This document shows positions 1 through 9,500 of a DNA stretch of 55,670 bases, one piece after another. The DNA is from Clostridia bacterium (lineage in GTDB: Bacteria; Bacillota; Clostridia; Oscillospirales; Acutalibacteraceae), in assembly GCA_017454815.1 (NCBI GenBank), contig JAFTCG010000036.1:1-55670 (forward strand), in the 5' to 3' direction. The notes beneath the pieces were generated by a model. It searched no databases. It saw nothing but the letters and a program-made list of their open reading frames with translations, and was not told the origin of the DNA. A program made the position numbers and the translations under genes. Position 1 is the stretch's first letter. Each line of letters opens with the position of its first letter.

Positions 1-2
1 AA

Positions 3-401
3 TTATCTCTTTGAGAACTGCGGTGCACGGCGAGCGCCTTTGAGACCGTATTTCTTTCTTTCCTTCATTCTCGGGTCACGAGTGAGGAAGCCTGCCTTCT
101 TGAGCGTCGGGCGAAGCTCTTCGTTCGACTGGAGAAGAGCTCTGGCGATGCCGTGGCGGATAGCGCCTGCCTGGCCTGTTACGCCGCCGCCGTTAACGCG
201 GCAAACAACGTCAAACTTCTCGGCGGTGTTTGTGAGAGCGAGAGGCTGACGAACGATGAGTTTAAGAGTTTCAAGACCGAAATAATTGTCGATATCTCTG
301 TCGTTGATCGTGATTTTGCCTGTACCTGCATACAAGCGAACTCTTGCTACAGATTTCTTTCTGCGGCCTGTACCGTAAAAATATGGACTGGTTTCGTACA
401 T
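3..401 (-). CDS. rpsI: 30S ribosomal protein S9
   Basis: Small-subunit ribosomal protein whose C-terminal tail reaches the decoding-site tRNAs. The 132-residue product has the family hallmarks: the N-terminal '[14 protein letters not shown]' segment, the central '[19 protein letters not shown]' core and the basic tail ending in 'SKR'. The gene is complete, with its stop at 3-5, and a ribosome site (GGGAGG) precedes the ATG. It lies 19 bp downstream of rplM in the conserved L13-S9 operon, so it is almost certainly co-transcribed from the promoter at 905-933. Nothing unusual is seen in length or sequence. Confidence 0.98.
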   Translation of the reverse strand: MYETSPYFYGTGRRKKSVARVRLYAGTGKITINDRDIDNYFGLETLKLIVRQPLALTNTAEKFDVVCRVNGGGVTGQAGAIRHGIARALLQSNEELRPTLKKAGFLTRDPRMKERKKYGLKGARRAPQFSKR

Positions 402-420
402 GATCTATTGCCTCCCTTTC

Positions 421-849
421 TTAAAATTCTCTGACTTCGGGTTTCTGAGCGGCGTGCTTATGGTCAGCGCCTGCGTAAACGTGAAGTCTGGTAAGAGCTT
501 TTCTGCCGAGCGTCGTCGAGGGGATCATTCCCTTGACTGCAAGCTCCATGGCAAACTCGGGTTTCTCATTCATGAGAGTGGAATATTTGACTTCCTTGAG
601 GTTGCCGATATAGCCCGTGTGGTGGTAATAAGTCTTCTGGTTGAGTTTGTTGCCCGTGAGGACAGCTTTTTCAGCGTTGATGATGATCACGAAATCTCCG
701 CAGTCGACGTTCGGCATGAACTCGGGTTTATGCTTACCTCTGAGGAGAGTGGCAGCTTCTGCGGCGACTTTGCCGAGAGGCTTATCCGTAGCGTCGAGCA
801 CATACCATTTGCGTTCGATTTCATCCGCTTTCGGGATAAATGTTGACAT
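421..849 (-). CDS. rplM: 50S ribosomal protein L13
   Basis: Early-assembly large-subunit protein. The product of 142 residues from the ATG at 849 matches the family length. Motifs include '[17 protein letters not shown]', '[16 protein letters not shown]', 'YYHHTGY' and '[12 protein letters not shown]'. A GTG three codons upstream (858) is in frame, but it would sit directly on the AGGAG ribosome site, while the ATG is spaced about 8 bases from it, so 849 is preferred. First gene of the L13-S9 operon; a sigma-A-type promoter and a short GC hairpin lie in its leader. Confidence 0.97.
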   Translation of the reverse strand: MSTFIPKADEIERKWYVLDATDKPLGKVAAEAATLLRGKHKPEFMPNVDCGDFVIIINAEKAVLTGNKLNQKTYYHHTGYIGNLKEVKYSTLMNEKPEFAMELAVKGMIPSTTLGRKALTRLHVYAGADHKHAAQKPEVREF

Positions 850-872
850 TTTTTTCACTCCTGTAAATTATT

Positions 873-886
873 CCCCGCTGAAGGGG
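873..886 (-). promoter_or_regulatory. Leader hairpin of the rplM-rpsI mRNA
   Basis: A 4-bp CCCC/GGGG hairpin with a 6-base loop lies between the promoter and the rplM start. L13-S9 operons in Firmicutes often carry an autoregulatory L13 leader. This short hairpin is in the right place, but I cannot show that it matches that family. Confidence 0.35.
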
Positions 887-904
887 TCCGTTTGATACTC
901 ACAT

Positions 905-933
905 ATAATACCACAGAGCAAAGAACGAGTCAA
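905..933 (-). promoter_or_regulatory. Sigma-A promoter for rplM-rpsI
   Basis: On the minus strand, TTGACT (-35, 933-928) and TATTAT (-10, 910-905) are separated by exactly 17 bp. The placement, about 55 bp upstream of rplM, fits a housekeeping promoter for the ribosomal operon. Confidence 0.7.
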
Positions 934-1031
934 GAGTTTTTTTCAAATTTTTTAATTTAGCTTTGACAAACTCTTGTTTTCTCACTAATGCTTCGTTTTT
1001 CGTATATTTATCTCGTTTTTAATTTTTGGTT

Positions 1032-4000
1032 TTATTTCGTTCTTTTGACGTGGAAGGTGGCTTTTTCGGAGTTGATGTTCCACTCGGCCGATGTCTCCGA
1101 GCCATCCATTGCGCCTTTGAGAATATCTTCCGCCAGCACGTCGGTCATGATCGACTGTCTGTTCCTGTCGGCGATCCCGAAGACTTTGTCGTTTCCGTCG
1201 ATGGAAACGATGATATGGTCCATAACGTCAAAATCTGCATCCTTACGCATCGTCTGGATCTTGCTGACGATCTCGCGGACAAAGCCTTCCTCGATGAGCT
1301 CATCCGTCAGGGAGGTGTCGAGCGTTACGGTCATGCCCATGTCGGAGAGGGTGTAATAACCCTCCTTCTGCTTGGCGTCGATGAGGAGATCCTCTTGGGC
1401 AAGTTCGGCGGTGATGTCGCTGAGCTCAAGCTTGAGAACGCCGTTCGCTTTGAGCTCCGCCATGGCTTTGGTGCCGTCGATCTCCGCGAGGGCAGTCCTG
1501 ATCTCGTTGAGGTGTTTGCCGTATTTCGGGCCGAGAGTCCTCATCTGAGGCTTGAACGAATAGCTGACGAGTGATTCCGCGTCGTCGATATATTCAAGCT
1601 CCTTGATGTTGAGCTCCTCTTTTATAATATCGGTATAGAACTTGTCAAGATGTTCGTCGCACTTGATGTAGATCTTGCCCAGCGGCTGACGGTTTTTGAT
1701 GTTTGCGCCGTTTCTGGCGGCTCTGCCGAGAGTTACGGCGAGCAGGACGTTCTCCATGTTGTCCTCGAGCTGTTTGTCGATGAGTTCCTCTTTTACCTCG
1801 GGGAAAGCGCAAAGATGTATGCTCTGCGGGGCGGAGGGATCGAGCGTCCTGACAAGGTTCTGGTAAATATCCTCAGCCATGAACGGGATCATCGGAGCGG
1901 CAGCTTTCGCCGTAGTGACAAGAGCGGTGTAGAGCGTCATATAGGCGTTGATCTTGTCCTGAGTGAGCTCCTGCGACCAATAGCGTTCGCGGCATCTTCT
2001 GACATACCAGTTGCTCATCTCGTCAACGAATTCGCTGAGATTCTTCGCGGCTTCGGGGATCATATAGTTCGCAAGGCAATCGTCCACGCCCTTGACCATG
2101 CTGTTGAGCTTGGAGAGCAGCCACTTGTCCATTACGGACAGAGAATCGTAGTCGATCTCATATTTGGAAGCGTCGAACTTGTCGATGTTTGCATAAAGCA
2201 CGAAGAAAGCGTATGTGTTCCAAAGCGTGCCCATAAACTTGCGCTGGCCTTCGATGACCGCTTTGCCGGAGAATCTGCTGGGAAGCCACGGCGCTGAGTT
2301 GGTGTAGAAATACCACCTGATTGCGTCGGCGCCGTAAGTTTCAAGAGCTTCAAAAGGATCTACGGCGTTGCCCTTGGATTTGGACATCTTCTGGCCGTTT
2401 TCGTCCTGAACGTGGCCGAGAACGATCACGTTCTTGAACGGAGCTTTGTTGAAAACAAGCGTAGAGATTGCAAGAAGCGAATAGAACCATCCTCTTGTCT
2501 GGTCAACGGCCTCAGAGATGAAATCTGCCGGGAACTGCGACTTGAACAGGTCTTCGTTTTCAAAAGGATAATGGTGCTGGGCAAACGGCATGGAGCCCGA
2601 GTCAAACCAGCAGTCGATAACTTCGGGGACACGCTTCATCTGTTTTGCGCATTTCGGGCACTTGATCGTAACGGCGTCGATATAAGGACGGTGAAGCTCG
2701 ATCTCGTCCGGGCAATTGTCGGACATTTCTTTAAGCTCTGCGATGCTGCCGATCGAATGCCTGTGACCGCATTCGCACTCCCAGATATTGAGCGGAGTTC
2801 CCCAATAGCGGTTGCGGCTGATGCCCCAATCCTGGACGTTTTCAAGCCAGTCGCCGAACCTGCCCTTGCCTATGCTTTCGGGGATCCAGTTGATGGTGTT
2901 GTTGTTTTTGATAAGATCGTCCTTGACTTGCGTCATCTTGATAAACCAGGACTCTCTTGCGTAATAGATGAGGGGGGTGTCGCATCTCCAGCAGTGGGGG
3001 TAGCTGTGCTCGAACACGGGAGCTTCGAACAAAAGTCCTCTCGTTTCGAGGTCGATGAGAACTTCCTTGTCGGCTTTCTTGCAGAAAAGGCCTTCCCATT
3101 TCGTCTCTTTTGTCATCTGCCCTTTTGCGTCAACGAGCTGGACGAGAGGGAGAGAGTATTTCCTGCCGACTTTTGCGTCGTCTTCGCCGAAAGCGGGAGC
3201 AATATGTACTATGCCGGTGCCGTCCGTCAGGGTGACGTAGCCGTCGCAGGTGATGTACCAGCATTTTTCCGCGGGATTCACAAAGTCAAAAATCGGCTCA
3301 TATTCTTTATATTCAAGGTCTTTGCCGACATATTTTTCAATGATCTTCGCGTCTTCGCCGAGAACTTTTTCGACGAGAGCTTCCGCCATGTAGTAAACGG
3401 TACCGTCTTTTTCGACCTTGACGTAGGTTTCGACGGGGTTGACGCAAAGAGCTACGTTGGACGGGAGCGTCAAGGGCGTGGTTGTCCATGCAAGAAAGTA
3501 AGCGTCCTCGCCTTTTGCCTTGAATTTTACAACGGCGGAACGTTCTTTGACGTCCTTATATCCCTGCGCAACCTCGTGGGACGAGAGAGGCGTTCCGCAG
3601 CGCGGACAGTAGGGCACGATCTTGAAGCCCTTGTAGAGGAGATCTTTTTCGTAAATCTTCTTGAGAGCCCACCACTCGGACTCGATGAAATCGTTGTGAT
3701 ATGTAACGTAAGGGTTGTCCATATCCGCCCAGAAGCCAACGGTCGCGGAAAAATCTTCCCACATGCCTTTATATTTCCAGACGCTCTCCTTACATTTCTC
3801 GATAAACGGCTCAAGGCCGTATTTTTCGATCTGTTCCTTTCCGTCAAGACCGAGGAGCTTTTCAACCTCGAGCTCAACGGGAAGTCCATGGGTATCCCAG
3901 CCCGCTTTCCTCGGAACGTAGTAGCCTTTCATCGTCCTGTAACGGGGGATCATGTCCTTGATTACTCTCGTGAGGACGTGTCCGATGTGCGGTTTTCCGT

Positions 4001-4145
4001 TCGCTGTCGGAGGGCCGTCGTAAAAGACGTAGGAATCGCCCTTTTTCTCCTCGCTTTTTTCAAAGATCTGATTTTCCTTCCAGAACTTTTCGATCTGCTT
4101 TTCTCTTTCGACAAAATTCAGACCTGCGTCAACTTTTTTATACAT
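1032..4145 (-). CDS. ileS: Isoleucyl-tRNA synthetase, long (type 2) form
   Basis: Charges tRNA-Ile. At 1037 residues it is longer than the usual bacterial type 1 enzyme (about 920) and its sequence ('GLPVELEVEKLLG', 'MWEDFSATVGFWADMDNPYV') resembles the eukaryote-like type 2 group. Class I signatures are intact: HIGH at residues 53-56 and KMSKS near residue 586. Several Cys pairs (such as 'CPRCGTPLSSHE' and 'CPKCAKQMKRVPEVIDCWF') suggest zinc knuckles. The start is the ATG at 4145 behind AAGGAGAGG; a TTG just before it is less likely. It follows murD by 27 bp, with no room for a T-box. The type 2 assignment is by recognition, not alignment. Confidence 0.97.
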   Translation of the reverse strand: MYKKVDAGLNFVEREKQIEKFWKENQIFEKSEEKKGDSYVFYDGPPTANGKPHIGHVLTRVIKDMIPRYRTMKGYYVPRKAGWDTHGLPVELEVEKLLGLDGKEQIEKYGLEPFIEKCKESVWKYKGMWEDFSATVGFWADMDNPYVTYHNDFIESEWWALKKIYEKDLLYKGFKIVPYCPRCGTPLSSHEVAQGYKDVKERSAVVKFKAKGEDAYFLAWTTTPLTLPSNVALCVNPVETYVKVEKDGTVYYMAEALVEKVLGEDAKIIEKYVGKDLEYKEYEPIFDFVNPAEKCWYITCDGYVTLTDGTGIVHIAPAFGEDDAKVGRKYSLPLVQLVDAKGQMTKETKWEGLFCKKADKEVLIDLETRGLLFEAPVFEHSYPHCWRCDTPLIYYARESWFIKMTQVKDDLIKNNNTINWIPESIGKGRFGDWLENVQDWGISRNRYWGTPLNIWECECGHRHSIGSIAELKEMSDNCPDEIELHRPYIDAVTIKCPKCAKQMKRVPEVIDCWFDSGSMPFAQHHYPFENEDLFKSQFPADFISEAVDQTRGWFYSLLAISTLVFNKAPFKNVIVLGHVQDENGQKMSKSKGNAVDPFEALETYGADAIRWYFYTNSAPWLPSRFSGKAVIEGQRKFMGTLWNTYAFFVLYANIDKFDASKYEIDYDSLSVMDKWLLSKLNSMVKGVDDCLANYMIPEAAKNLSEFVDEMSNWYVRRCRERYWSQELTQDKINAYMTLYTALVTTAKAAAPMIPFMAEDIYQNLVRTLDPSAPQSIHLCAFPEVKEELIDKQLEDNMENVLLAVTLGRAARNGANIKNRQPLGKIYIKCDEHLDKFYTDIIKEELNIKELEYIDDAESLVSYSFKPQMRTLGPKYGKHLNEIRTALAEIDGTKAMAELKANGVLKLELSDITAELAQEDLLIDAKQKEGYYTLSDMGMTVTLDTSLTDELIEEGFVREIVSKIQTMRKDADFDVMDHIIVSIDGNDKVFGIADRNRQSIMTDVLAEDILKGAMDGSETSAEWNINSEKATFHVKRTK

Positions 4146-4172
4146 CAAAACCTCTCCTTTATATTAGTTAGG

Positions 4173-5504
4173 TTAGTTTTTTTCTCCGAAATATTTGCAA
4201 AGGCTCTTGAAGTGGTTGCCTTTTTCTTCAAAATTTTTATATCTGTTGTAGCTCGAAGCCGCAGGAGAAAACAAGCACGATCTGCCTTTTTTTGTCTCTT
4301 TGTAGGCGATCTCTACAGCTTCGTCCATCGTGTCGACCTTGAAGGTCTTGCCCTTGTAGCCGCCTTTTATCAGAGCGTCTATAATCATGTGCCCCGTTTC
4401 GGGCAAGCCTATGAGCGTGCCGACGACGCCGCTGCCCAGAAATTCGTTGAGCTCTGTATAATCTATTCCCCTGTCCATTCCGCCGAAGATCAGGCTCGAT
4501 ACGTTGCCGAGAGCTTTGACGTTGCAGACGACGGTGTGGGGGATCGTCGCGATGGAATCGTTGTAGAAGGTTATGCCCTCCCACGTTCCGACTTCTTCAA
4601 GCCTGTGCTCGATGCCGCCGAATTCTTCAAGCGCCAATTCAATATACCGTTCCTGCGCTCCCACAAGCTTTGCGGCGGCGACTGCAAAGAAAATATCCTG
4701 CTTCGCGTTGTCGCCTTTCAGGTGCTTGTTGATGCCGTCGAGGCTTGCAAGGAAAGCGTCGGTTTTGTCGTCGTTGATGCTGACGGGGACGGGTCTGCCC
4801 CTCAGCTTTCCGACGTCCGTAAAGCTCTCAAGCCCCTGGTCTGCGTTGTAGATGAAATAATCTTCCCCGGTTTGGTATTTCACAATATTCAGCTTTGCAT
4901 TGACGTAGCCTTCAAAGCCGTTGTAGTGGTCAAGGTGTTCGGGGTAGACGTTCGTGATGACCGATATATTCGGCGACGCTTTTGAAAACTCAAGCTGGTG
5001 ACATGACATTTCGATCACCGCGATGCTGTCTTCGTCGATCTCGTCAAGGCATTCAAAAACGGGGATGCCTATATTCCCGAGCAGGAAACATTTTCTGCCT
5101 GTCGCCTTTTCGTAGTTGTGCGTTACTATTATATTGTATATGAGCGAAGTGGTCGTGGTTTTGCCCTTCGTTCCTGTTATGCCGATCTTGAAACAGTCGG
5201 CAAACCGCAGGAAAAGATCCATCTCACCTGTTATCTCCGTCGATTCGGAGATCTCCACGTCCCGAAGGGATATCCCGGGCGACTGCATCACAACGTCAAA
5301 ATCGTTGATGCAATCGAGATAGTTTTCGCCGCAGATGATGCGGGTGTTTTCATCGGGCGGGCTAAACTGCCGCTTGTCGGCGACGGTGATCGTCATTTCG
5401 GGATAATATTTTCTCAGGTAATTGAACGTCGCTTTTCCCTCTCTGCCGAAGCCGAGCAGGAGGACTTTTTTGCCCTGAAAATATTCAACGATTTTTTGAG
5501 ACAT
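4173..5504 (-). CDS. murD: UDP-N-acetylmuramoylalanine--D-glutamate ligase
   Basis: Cytoplasmic ATP-dependent ligase adding D-glutamate to UDP-MurNAc-L-Ala in peptidoglycan precursor synthesis. The 443-residue length is typical. The N-terminal Rossmann-like UDP-binding part ('VLLLGFGREGKATFNYL') is followed by the Mur-ligase P-loop 'GTKGKTTTT' (residues 111-119), 'NVYPEHLDHYNGFEGY' and, near the C-terminus, 'FSPAASSYNRYKNFEEKG', a MurD signature. A GGAGG ribosome site precedes the ATG. It sits 58 bp downstream of an ABC exporter pair and directly upstream of ileS, and the four genes could form one transcript. No separate murD promoter was recognised. Confidence 0.95.
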   Translation of the reverse strand: MSQKIVEYFQGKKVLLLGFGREGKATFNYLRKYYPEMTITVADKRQFSPPDENTRIICGENYLDCINDFDVVMQSPGISLRDVEISESTEITGEMDLFLRFADCFKIGITGTKGKTTTTSLIYNIIVTHNYEKATGRKCFLLGNIGIPVFECLDEIDEDSIAVIEMSCHQLEFSKASPNISVITNVYPEHLDHYNGFEGYVNAKLNIVKYQTGEDYFIYNADQGLESFTDVGKLRGRPVPVSINDDKTDAFLASLDGINKHLKGDNAKQDIFFAVAAAKLVGAQERYIELALEEFGGIEHRLEEVGTWEGITFYNDSIATIPHTVVCNVKALGNVSSLIFGGMDRGIDYTELNEFLGSGVVGTLIGLPETGHMIIDALIKGGYKGKTFKVDTMDEAVEIAYKETKKGRSCLFSPAASSYNRYKNFEEKGNHFKSLCKYFGEKN

Positions 5505-5562
5505 ATTCGTTCGTTTCCTCCGTGTTTCCGGATAAGCTGTTTGAGAACATCATTTGAGAACA

Positions 5563-7404
5563 TTATCGGTTTGCGGAATACTGCGTCATGTAGAGGGTGT
5601 GGTAAGCTCCCTTTTTCTTCATGAGCTCTTCATGGCTTCCGCTTTCGACGATCGCGCCGTTTTCCATAACAAGGATCACGTCGGCTTCGCGGATGGTGGA
5701 CAGCCTGTGGGCGATGATGAAGCTCGTTTTGTCCTTCGTCAGGGAATCCATTGCCTGCTGCACCATTTTTTCCGTCTTTGTGTCGACGCTGCTCGTCGCT
5801 TCGTCAAAAATCAGTATCGTCGGATCAGAAAGGATCGTCCTCGCGATGGTGATAAGCTGTTTCTGGCCCTGGGAAATGTTGTCTGAATCCTCCCCGACCA
5901 CGGTATCGTATCCGTTTGGAAGCGACATAATGAAATCGTGCGCGCAGGCGCGTTTCGCCGCGGAATAGACGTCGTCGTCGGTTGCGTTCGTTTTAGCATA
6001 TGCAATATTGTCGCGGATAGTTCCGTTGAACAGCCATGTGTCCTGCAAAACCATTCCGTAAAGCTTGCGAAGATTTTTTCTCGTTATCTTTCTTATATCT
6101 TTCCCGTCGATCTTGATTTTACCGCTGTCGACCTCATAAAATCTCATGAGAAGGTTGACAATCGTAGTTTTTCCCGCTCCGGTGTGGCCGACGATTGCGA
6201 CGACCTGCCCCGGCTCGACCGAAAGATTCAGGTCGGAGATGAGCGGCTTGTCGGGAGAATATGAAAAGTAAACGTGCTCAAATTCGATGTGGCCTCTGAC
6301 GTTCTTTTCCGGCTCCTCCTCCGCCTCGAAGGATTCCTCGCCCTCGTCCAGGAGATCGAATATCCTCTCCGCCGAGGCGAGAGACGATTGGATGTTGTTC
6401 ATGATGTTCGCCATGTCGACGATCGGCTGGGTGAAAAGCTTTGAATAGGTCACGAAGCTGACGACTATTCCGAGCGTTATGCGTTGATTAAGGACAAAAT
6501 ATGCGCCGAAAACGCAGATGAGAACGTAGCCGAAATTGTTTACAAAATTCAAAAACGGCATTACCGTTCCGGAGATGAACTGCGCTTTTCTGCTGACGAA
6601 AAACAGGTCTTCGTTGATCTCGTCAAACTCTTCCATCGCCTTCTTTTCATAAGAATACGATCTGACGACCTCGTGGCCTGTATACATTTCCTCCATGTGG
6701 CGGTTGATCTGACCGGTCTTTTTCCACTGGGCGCGGAAATAACCTCTCGACCTTTTGACTATCAGCGTTGCGATCGCCGCACCGGCGGGCAGGATGCTGA
6801 CCGTGACGAGCGTCATCTCGCGGCTGACGACGAGCATTATCACAAGTATTCCCACAAACGTGACGAGCGAAGTCACCGTCTGGAGGATAATATTCTGGAG
6901 GTGGAGGTTGATGTTGTCGGCGTCGTTTATCATGCAGCTCATGATCTCCCCTCTCGGGTGGGAATCAAAGTATTTGAGCGGCATTCTTGAAAGTTTATCG
7001 TTAACTTTTTTGCGAAGCGATTTGACGACGTCCTGCGTAACACGCGCCATGATGTCCCACTGGAAAAACGTCATCACCGACGACACGGCGTAAATGCAAA
7101 GCAGCATCCCGAGGATCCTCAGCACTCCCGAAAGGTCAACGGTCAATCCCGCAAGCTTGCGGTCGACCTGGAGCTGGATAACGTCGATTATCCTGCCGAT
7201 GATCAGCGGCCCCACCGTCATCATCGCCGTTCCGATAAGTCCGCACAGGACGACAAATATCAGCAGCTTCCTTTGCGGGTACATGTGCTTCAGAAATCTT
7301 TTCAGAGTCCCCAGAAAGTTTTTCGGCTTATTCTTGGAGTCGCTTTGGACGTGTATATCATATTTTTTTACCGTTTCGCCGTTTTTTGCGCTTTTTTTAC
7401 TCAC
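5563..7404 (-). CDS. Heterodimeric ABC exporter, canonical ATPase half
   Basis: A 613-residue half-transporter with a six-helix exporter membrane domain (about residues 45-340) fused to a nucleotide-binding domain. Walker A is 'GHTGAGKTT' (about 403-411) and Walker B is 'ILIFDEATSSVD' with the catalytic Glu present. The signature loop reads ISQGQ instead of LSGGQ. The start codon overlaps the 3' end of the preceding gene by 8 bp, indicating translational coupling and obligate partnership. Together they resemble BmrCD or TM287/288-type multidrug or lipid exporters; the substrate cannot be read from sequence. Confidence 0.93.
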   Translation of the reverse strand: MSKKSAKNGETVKKYDIHVQSDSKNKPKNFLGTLKRFLKHMYPQRKLLIFVVLCGLIGTAMMTVGPLIIGRIIDVIQLQVDRKLAGLTVDLSGVLRILGMLLCIYAVSSVMTFFQWDIMARVTQDVVKSLRKKVNDKLSRMPLKYFDSHPRGEIMSCMINDADNINLHLQNIILQTVTSLVTFVGILVIMLVVSREMTLVTVSILPAGAAIATLIVKRSRGYFRAQWKKTGQINRHMEEMYTGHEVVRSYSYEKKAMEEFDEINEDLFFVSRKAQFISGTVMPFLNFVNNFGYVLICVFGAYFVLNQRITLGIVVSFVTYSKLFTQPIVDMANIMNNIQSSLASAERIFDLLDEGEESFEAEEEPEKNVRGHIEFEHVYFSYSPDKPLISDLNLSVEPGQVVAIVGHTGAGKTTIVNLLMRFYEVDSGKIKIDGKDIRKITRKNLRKLYGMVLQDTWLFNGTIRDNIAYAKTNATDDDVYSAAKRACAHDFIMSLPNGYDTVVGEDSDNISQGQKQLITIARTILSDPTILIFDEATSSVDTKTEKMVQQAMDSLTKDKTSFIIAHRLSTIREADVILVMENGAIVESGSHEELMKKKGAYHTLYMTQYSANR

Positions 7405-9151
7405 CGTCTCCCTCCTTTGACAGTTGGGATCTCACGATGTCCTGATAAAGCGGGCAACTTTCGGACAGCTGAGTATGCGTTCCGGTTCCGACGACTTTGC
7501 CTTCGCCCAGAACGATAATTTTGTCAGCGTCGAGGATGGATCCGATCCGCTGAGCGATGATGACGACCGTCTTACCTTTCAGTTCTTCCCCGATGGCATC
7601 GCGCACTTTCTTGTCCGTCGCAAAGTCAAGGGCTGAAAAGCTGTCGTCAAAAACGTATATATCAGCCTGTTTGGCAATCCCCCTGGCGATCGAGATGCGC
7701 TGCTTCTGGCCGCCGGAGAGGTTTTTGCCCTCCTGATAGATCATGGTGTCGTATTTTTCCGGCATCTGCTGCGCAAACTCGTCGACCTGAGCTACCCTGC
7801 AGGCTCTGATAACGTCTTCGTCCGAGAGGCTGTCGTTTCCGAAACGGACGTTATCCATTATATTTCCGCTGAAAAGCATTGTTTTCTGCGATACAAGGCT
7901 GACGGCGGAAGCGAGGTCGGATTTCGAGAGCTCCTTCACGTTCACTCCGCCCACCAGGACTTCGCCGCGTTCGACGTCGTACATCCTCGTCATAAGGCTG
8001 ATGATGGTGGTTTTTCCGCTGCCGGTGCTGCCGATAAAGGCGGTCGTTTTTCCTTTTTCGATGGTAAACGAAACGTCGCTCAGGCGCTCGACTTCATCCC
8101 CCGGATATGAGAACGAAACGTTTTTGAATTCGACCGATCCTCTCTCGGCAAATGGCTTCGGATCGTCGCACTCTTTAATGCCGGGCTCTTTTGAAAGGAT
8201 CTCGTTGATCCTGTCGACGCTGATCATCGCCTTTGGTATCATGACGAAAACGGAAGTCGCCATCGTGATCGCGGCAACGATCATCACAACGTATACCACG
8301 AAGGCCTGTAGATTGCCGACGGTGTTGGCGATCTCCTCGCGGTGAGCTCCGACGTCCATATCCATTATCTGGCGGCAGTTTATGAAAACCAGCACAACGA
8401 TGAGGCTGAACAGCGCCATGATACCGATGGGCAGGACTTTTGCATAGATCCTGTTGATCCTGACGTAGGTGCTCGCAAGCTCATCGTTGGATTCGTCAAA
8501 TCTTCCGTCCTCGTACTCGCTCTTGTTGAAGGCGCGGACAACCCTGATGCCGCTGAGTTTTTCCCTGATAACGGCGTTGAGCTTGTCCATCTTTTTCTGG
8601 ACGACGGAATACATCGGGATGATCTTCTTCGAGATCAGGACGACGATGATGACTATCACAAACAGCACCCCGAAAAGGCAGGCGGAAAGCTTCTTGTTCA
8701 TGATGAACGACATGACCGTACCGCCAACCATCATGACGAGCGCGCTCATTAGCATCCTCAGGCAGTTCTGGAGGATCATCTGGGTCTGGTTTATGTCGTT
8801 GGTGCTCCTGATGAGAAGCGACGCAGGCGAAATATCGCTGATGTCGCTGCCGGAGAGCGACTGCGTTTTTTTGAACACGGCGCGGCGCACTTCTTTGCCG
8901 AAGCCGGTCGAACATTTCGAGGTGAAATAGCTGCTCGCTACGCCGAAGCCGAGCGCAATGAACGCGGCAGCCACCATCAGAAAGCCCATCTTTTTAACGT
9001 ATTGCATATCGTTTTTGCCGATACCGTTATTTATCACAAGCGACATCATCGCCGGCAGCAGAACGTGCAGACCGTGGTTGATGCCCGCCAACAGCAAAGA
9101 AAGCACGACCGAAGCTCTGTACGGTTTCAGGTATTTCAAAATCTGCTTCAA
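7397..9151 (-). CDS. Heterodimeric ABC exporter, degenerate-site half
   Basis: A 584-residue half-transporter: exporter membrane domain (about residues 15-300), then an ATPase domain with Walker A 'GSTGSGKTT' (about 375) and a canonical 'LSGGQ' signature (about 478). Walker B reads 'VFDDSFSALD', so the catalytic Glu is replaced by Asp. Paired with the ISQGQ loop of its partner this gives the one degenerate ATP site typical of heterodimeric exporters. The start is a TTG at 9151, supported by AAAGGGTGG six bases upstream; no better ATG fits. It has its own promoter at 9193-9221. Confidence 0.92.
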   Translation of the reverse strand: MKQILKYLKPYRASVVLSLLLAGINHGLHVLLPAMMSLVINNGIGKNDMQYVKKMGFLMVAAAFIALGFGVASSYFTSKCSTGFGKEVRRAVFKKTQSLSGSDISDISPASLLIRSTNDINQTQMILQNCLRMLMSALVMMVGGTVMSFIMNKKLSACLFGVLFVIVIIVVLISKKIIPMYSVVQKKMDKLNAVIREKLSGIRVVRAFNKSEYEDGRFDESNDELASTYVRINRIYAKVLPIGIMALFSLIVVLVFINCRQIMDMDVGAHREEIANTVGNLQAFVVYVVMIVAAITMATSVFVMIPKAMISVDRINEILSKEPGIKECDDPKPFAERGSVEFKNVSFSYPGDEVERLSDVSFTIEKGKTTAFIGSTGSGKTTIISLMTRMYDVERGEVLVGGVNVKELSKSDLASAVSLVSQKTMLFSGNIMDNVRFGNDSLSDEDVIRACRVAQVDEFAQQMPEKYDTMIYQEGKNLSGGQKQRISIARGIAKQADIYVFDDSFSALDFATDKKVRDAIGEELKGKTVVIIAQRIGSILDADKIIVLGEGKVVGTGTHTQLSESCPLYQDIVRSQLSKEGDGE

Positions 9152-9192
9152 ATCGTCGCCACCCTTTCTGTGAGAACATAAAAATTCATGTT

Positions 9193-9221
9193 ATTATACC
9201 ACCATACGTCACTTTTTTCAA
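9193..9221 (-). promoter_or_regulatory. Sigma-A promoter for the ABC exporter operon
   Basis: On the minus strand TTGAAA (9221-9216) and a perfect TATAAT (9198-9193) are 17 bp apart, about 40 bp upstream of the TTG start at 9151. Confidence 0.75.
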
Positions 9222-9428
9222 TCACTTAACGGCAATATTTTTCAACATTTTTGCAAATTAACTATTTCGTAATATTTTGTGTTTTTCCAAATCAGGAAAT
9301 ATGTTCGCCTCAACAGCAATGTTTTTTCCGAAAAAGCACGCCATTTTTCGTAAACCGAATTTTATTATACATAATCGCAAATATTTATTTTTTTTAAGAA
9401 ATTTTTATTTATTTTTCTTTTTTCCATA

Positions 9429-9457
9429 TTGTCTTTTTTTTGGTATGGTGATATAAT
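9429..9457 (+). promoter_or_regulatory. Promoter for the xre gene
   Basis: TTGTCT (9429-9434) and TATAAT (9452-9457) with a 17-bp spacer, 44 bp before the start codon. Confidence 0.65.
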
Positions 9458-9500
9458 CTATCGCAGTGTGAAATATTTGACAAAGAGGGATGAAGAAAAT

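Larger units (their letters stand above)
9152..9500. other. AT-rich divergent intergenic region
   Basis: About 350 bp between the minus-strand exporter operon and the plus-strand Xre gene. It contains a sigma-A promoter facing each way (9193-9221 minus, 9429-9457 plus) and long A/T runs. No additional open reading frame, RNA gene or clear operator could be supported. Confidence 0.6.

Noticed and set aside
4146..4172. A T-box in front of ileS
   Set aside because: Only 27 bp separate murD and ileS, too short for a leader RNA.
2412..4985. An 857-codon plus-strand reading frame antisense to ileS and murD
   Set aside because: It lies wholly opposite two clearly recognised genes, has no family resemblance or ribosome site, and arises from the codon bias of the opposite strand.
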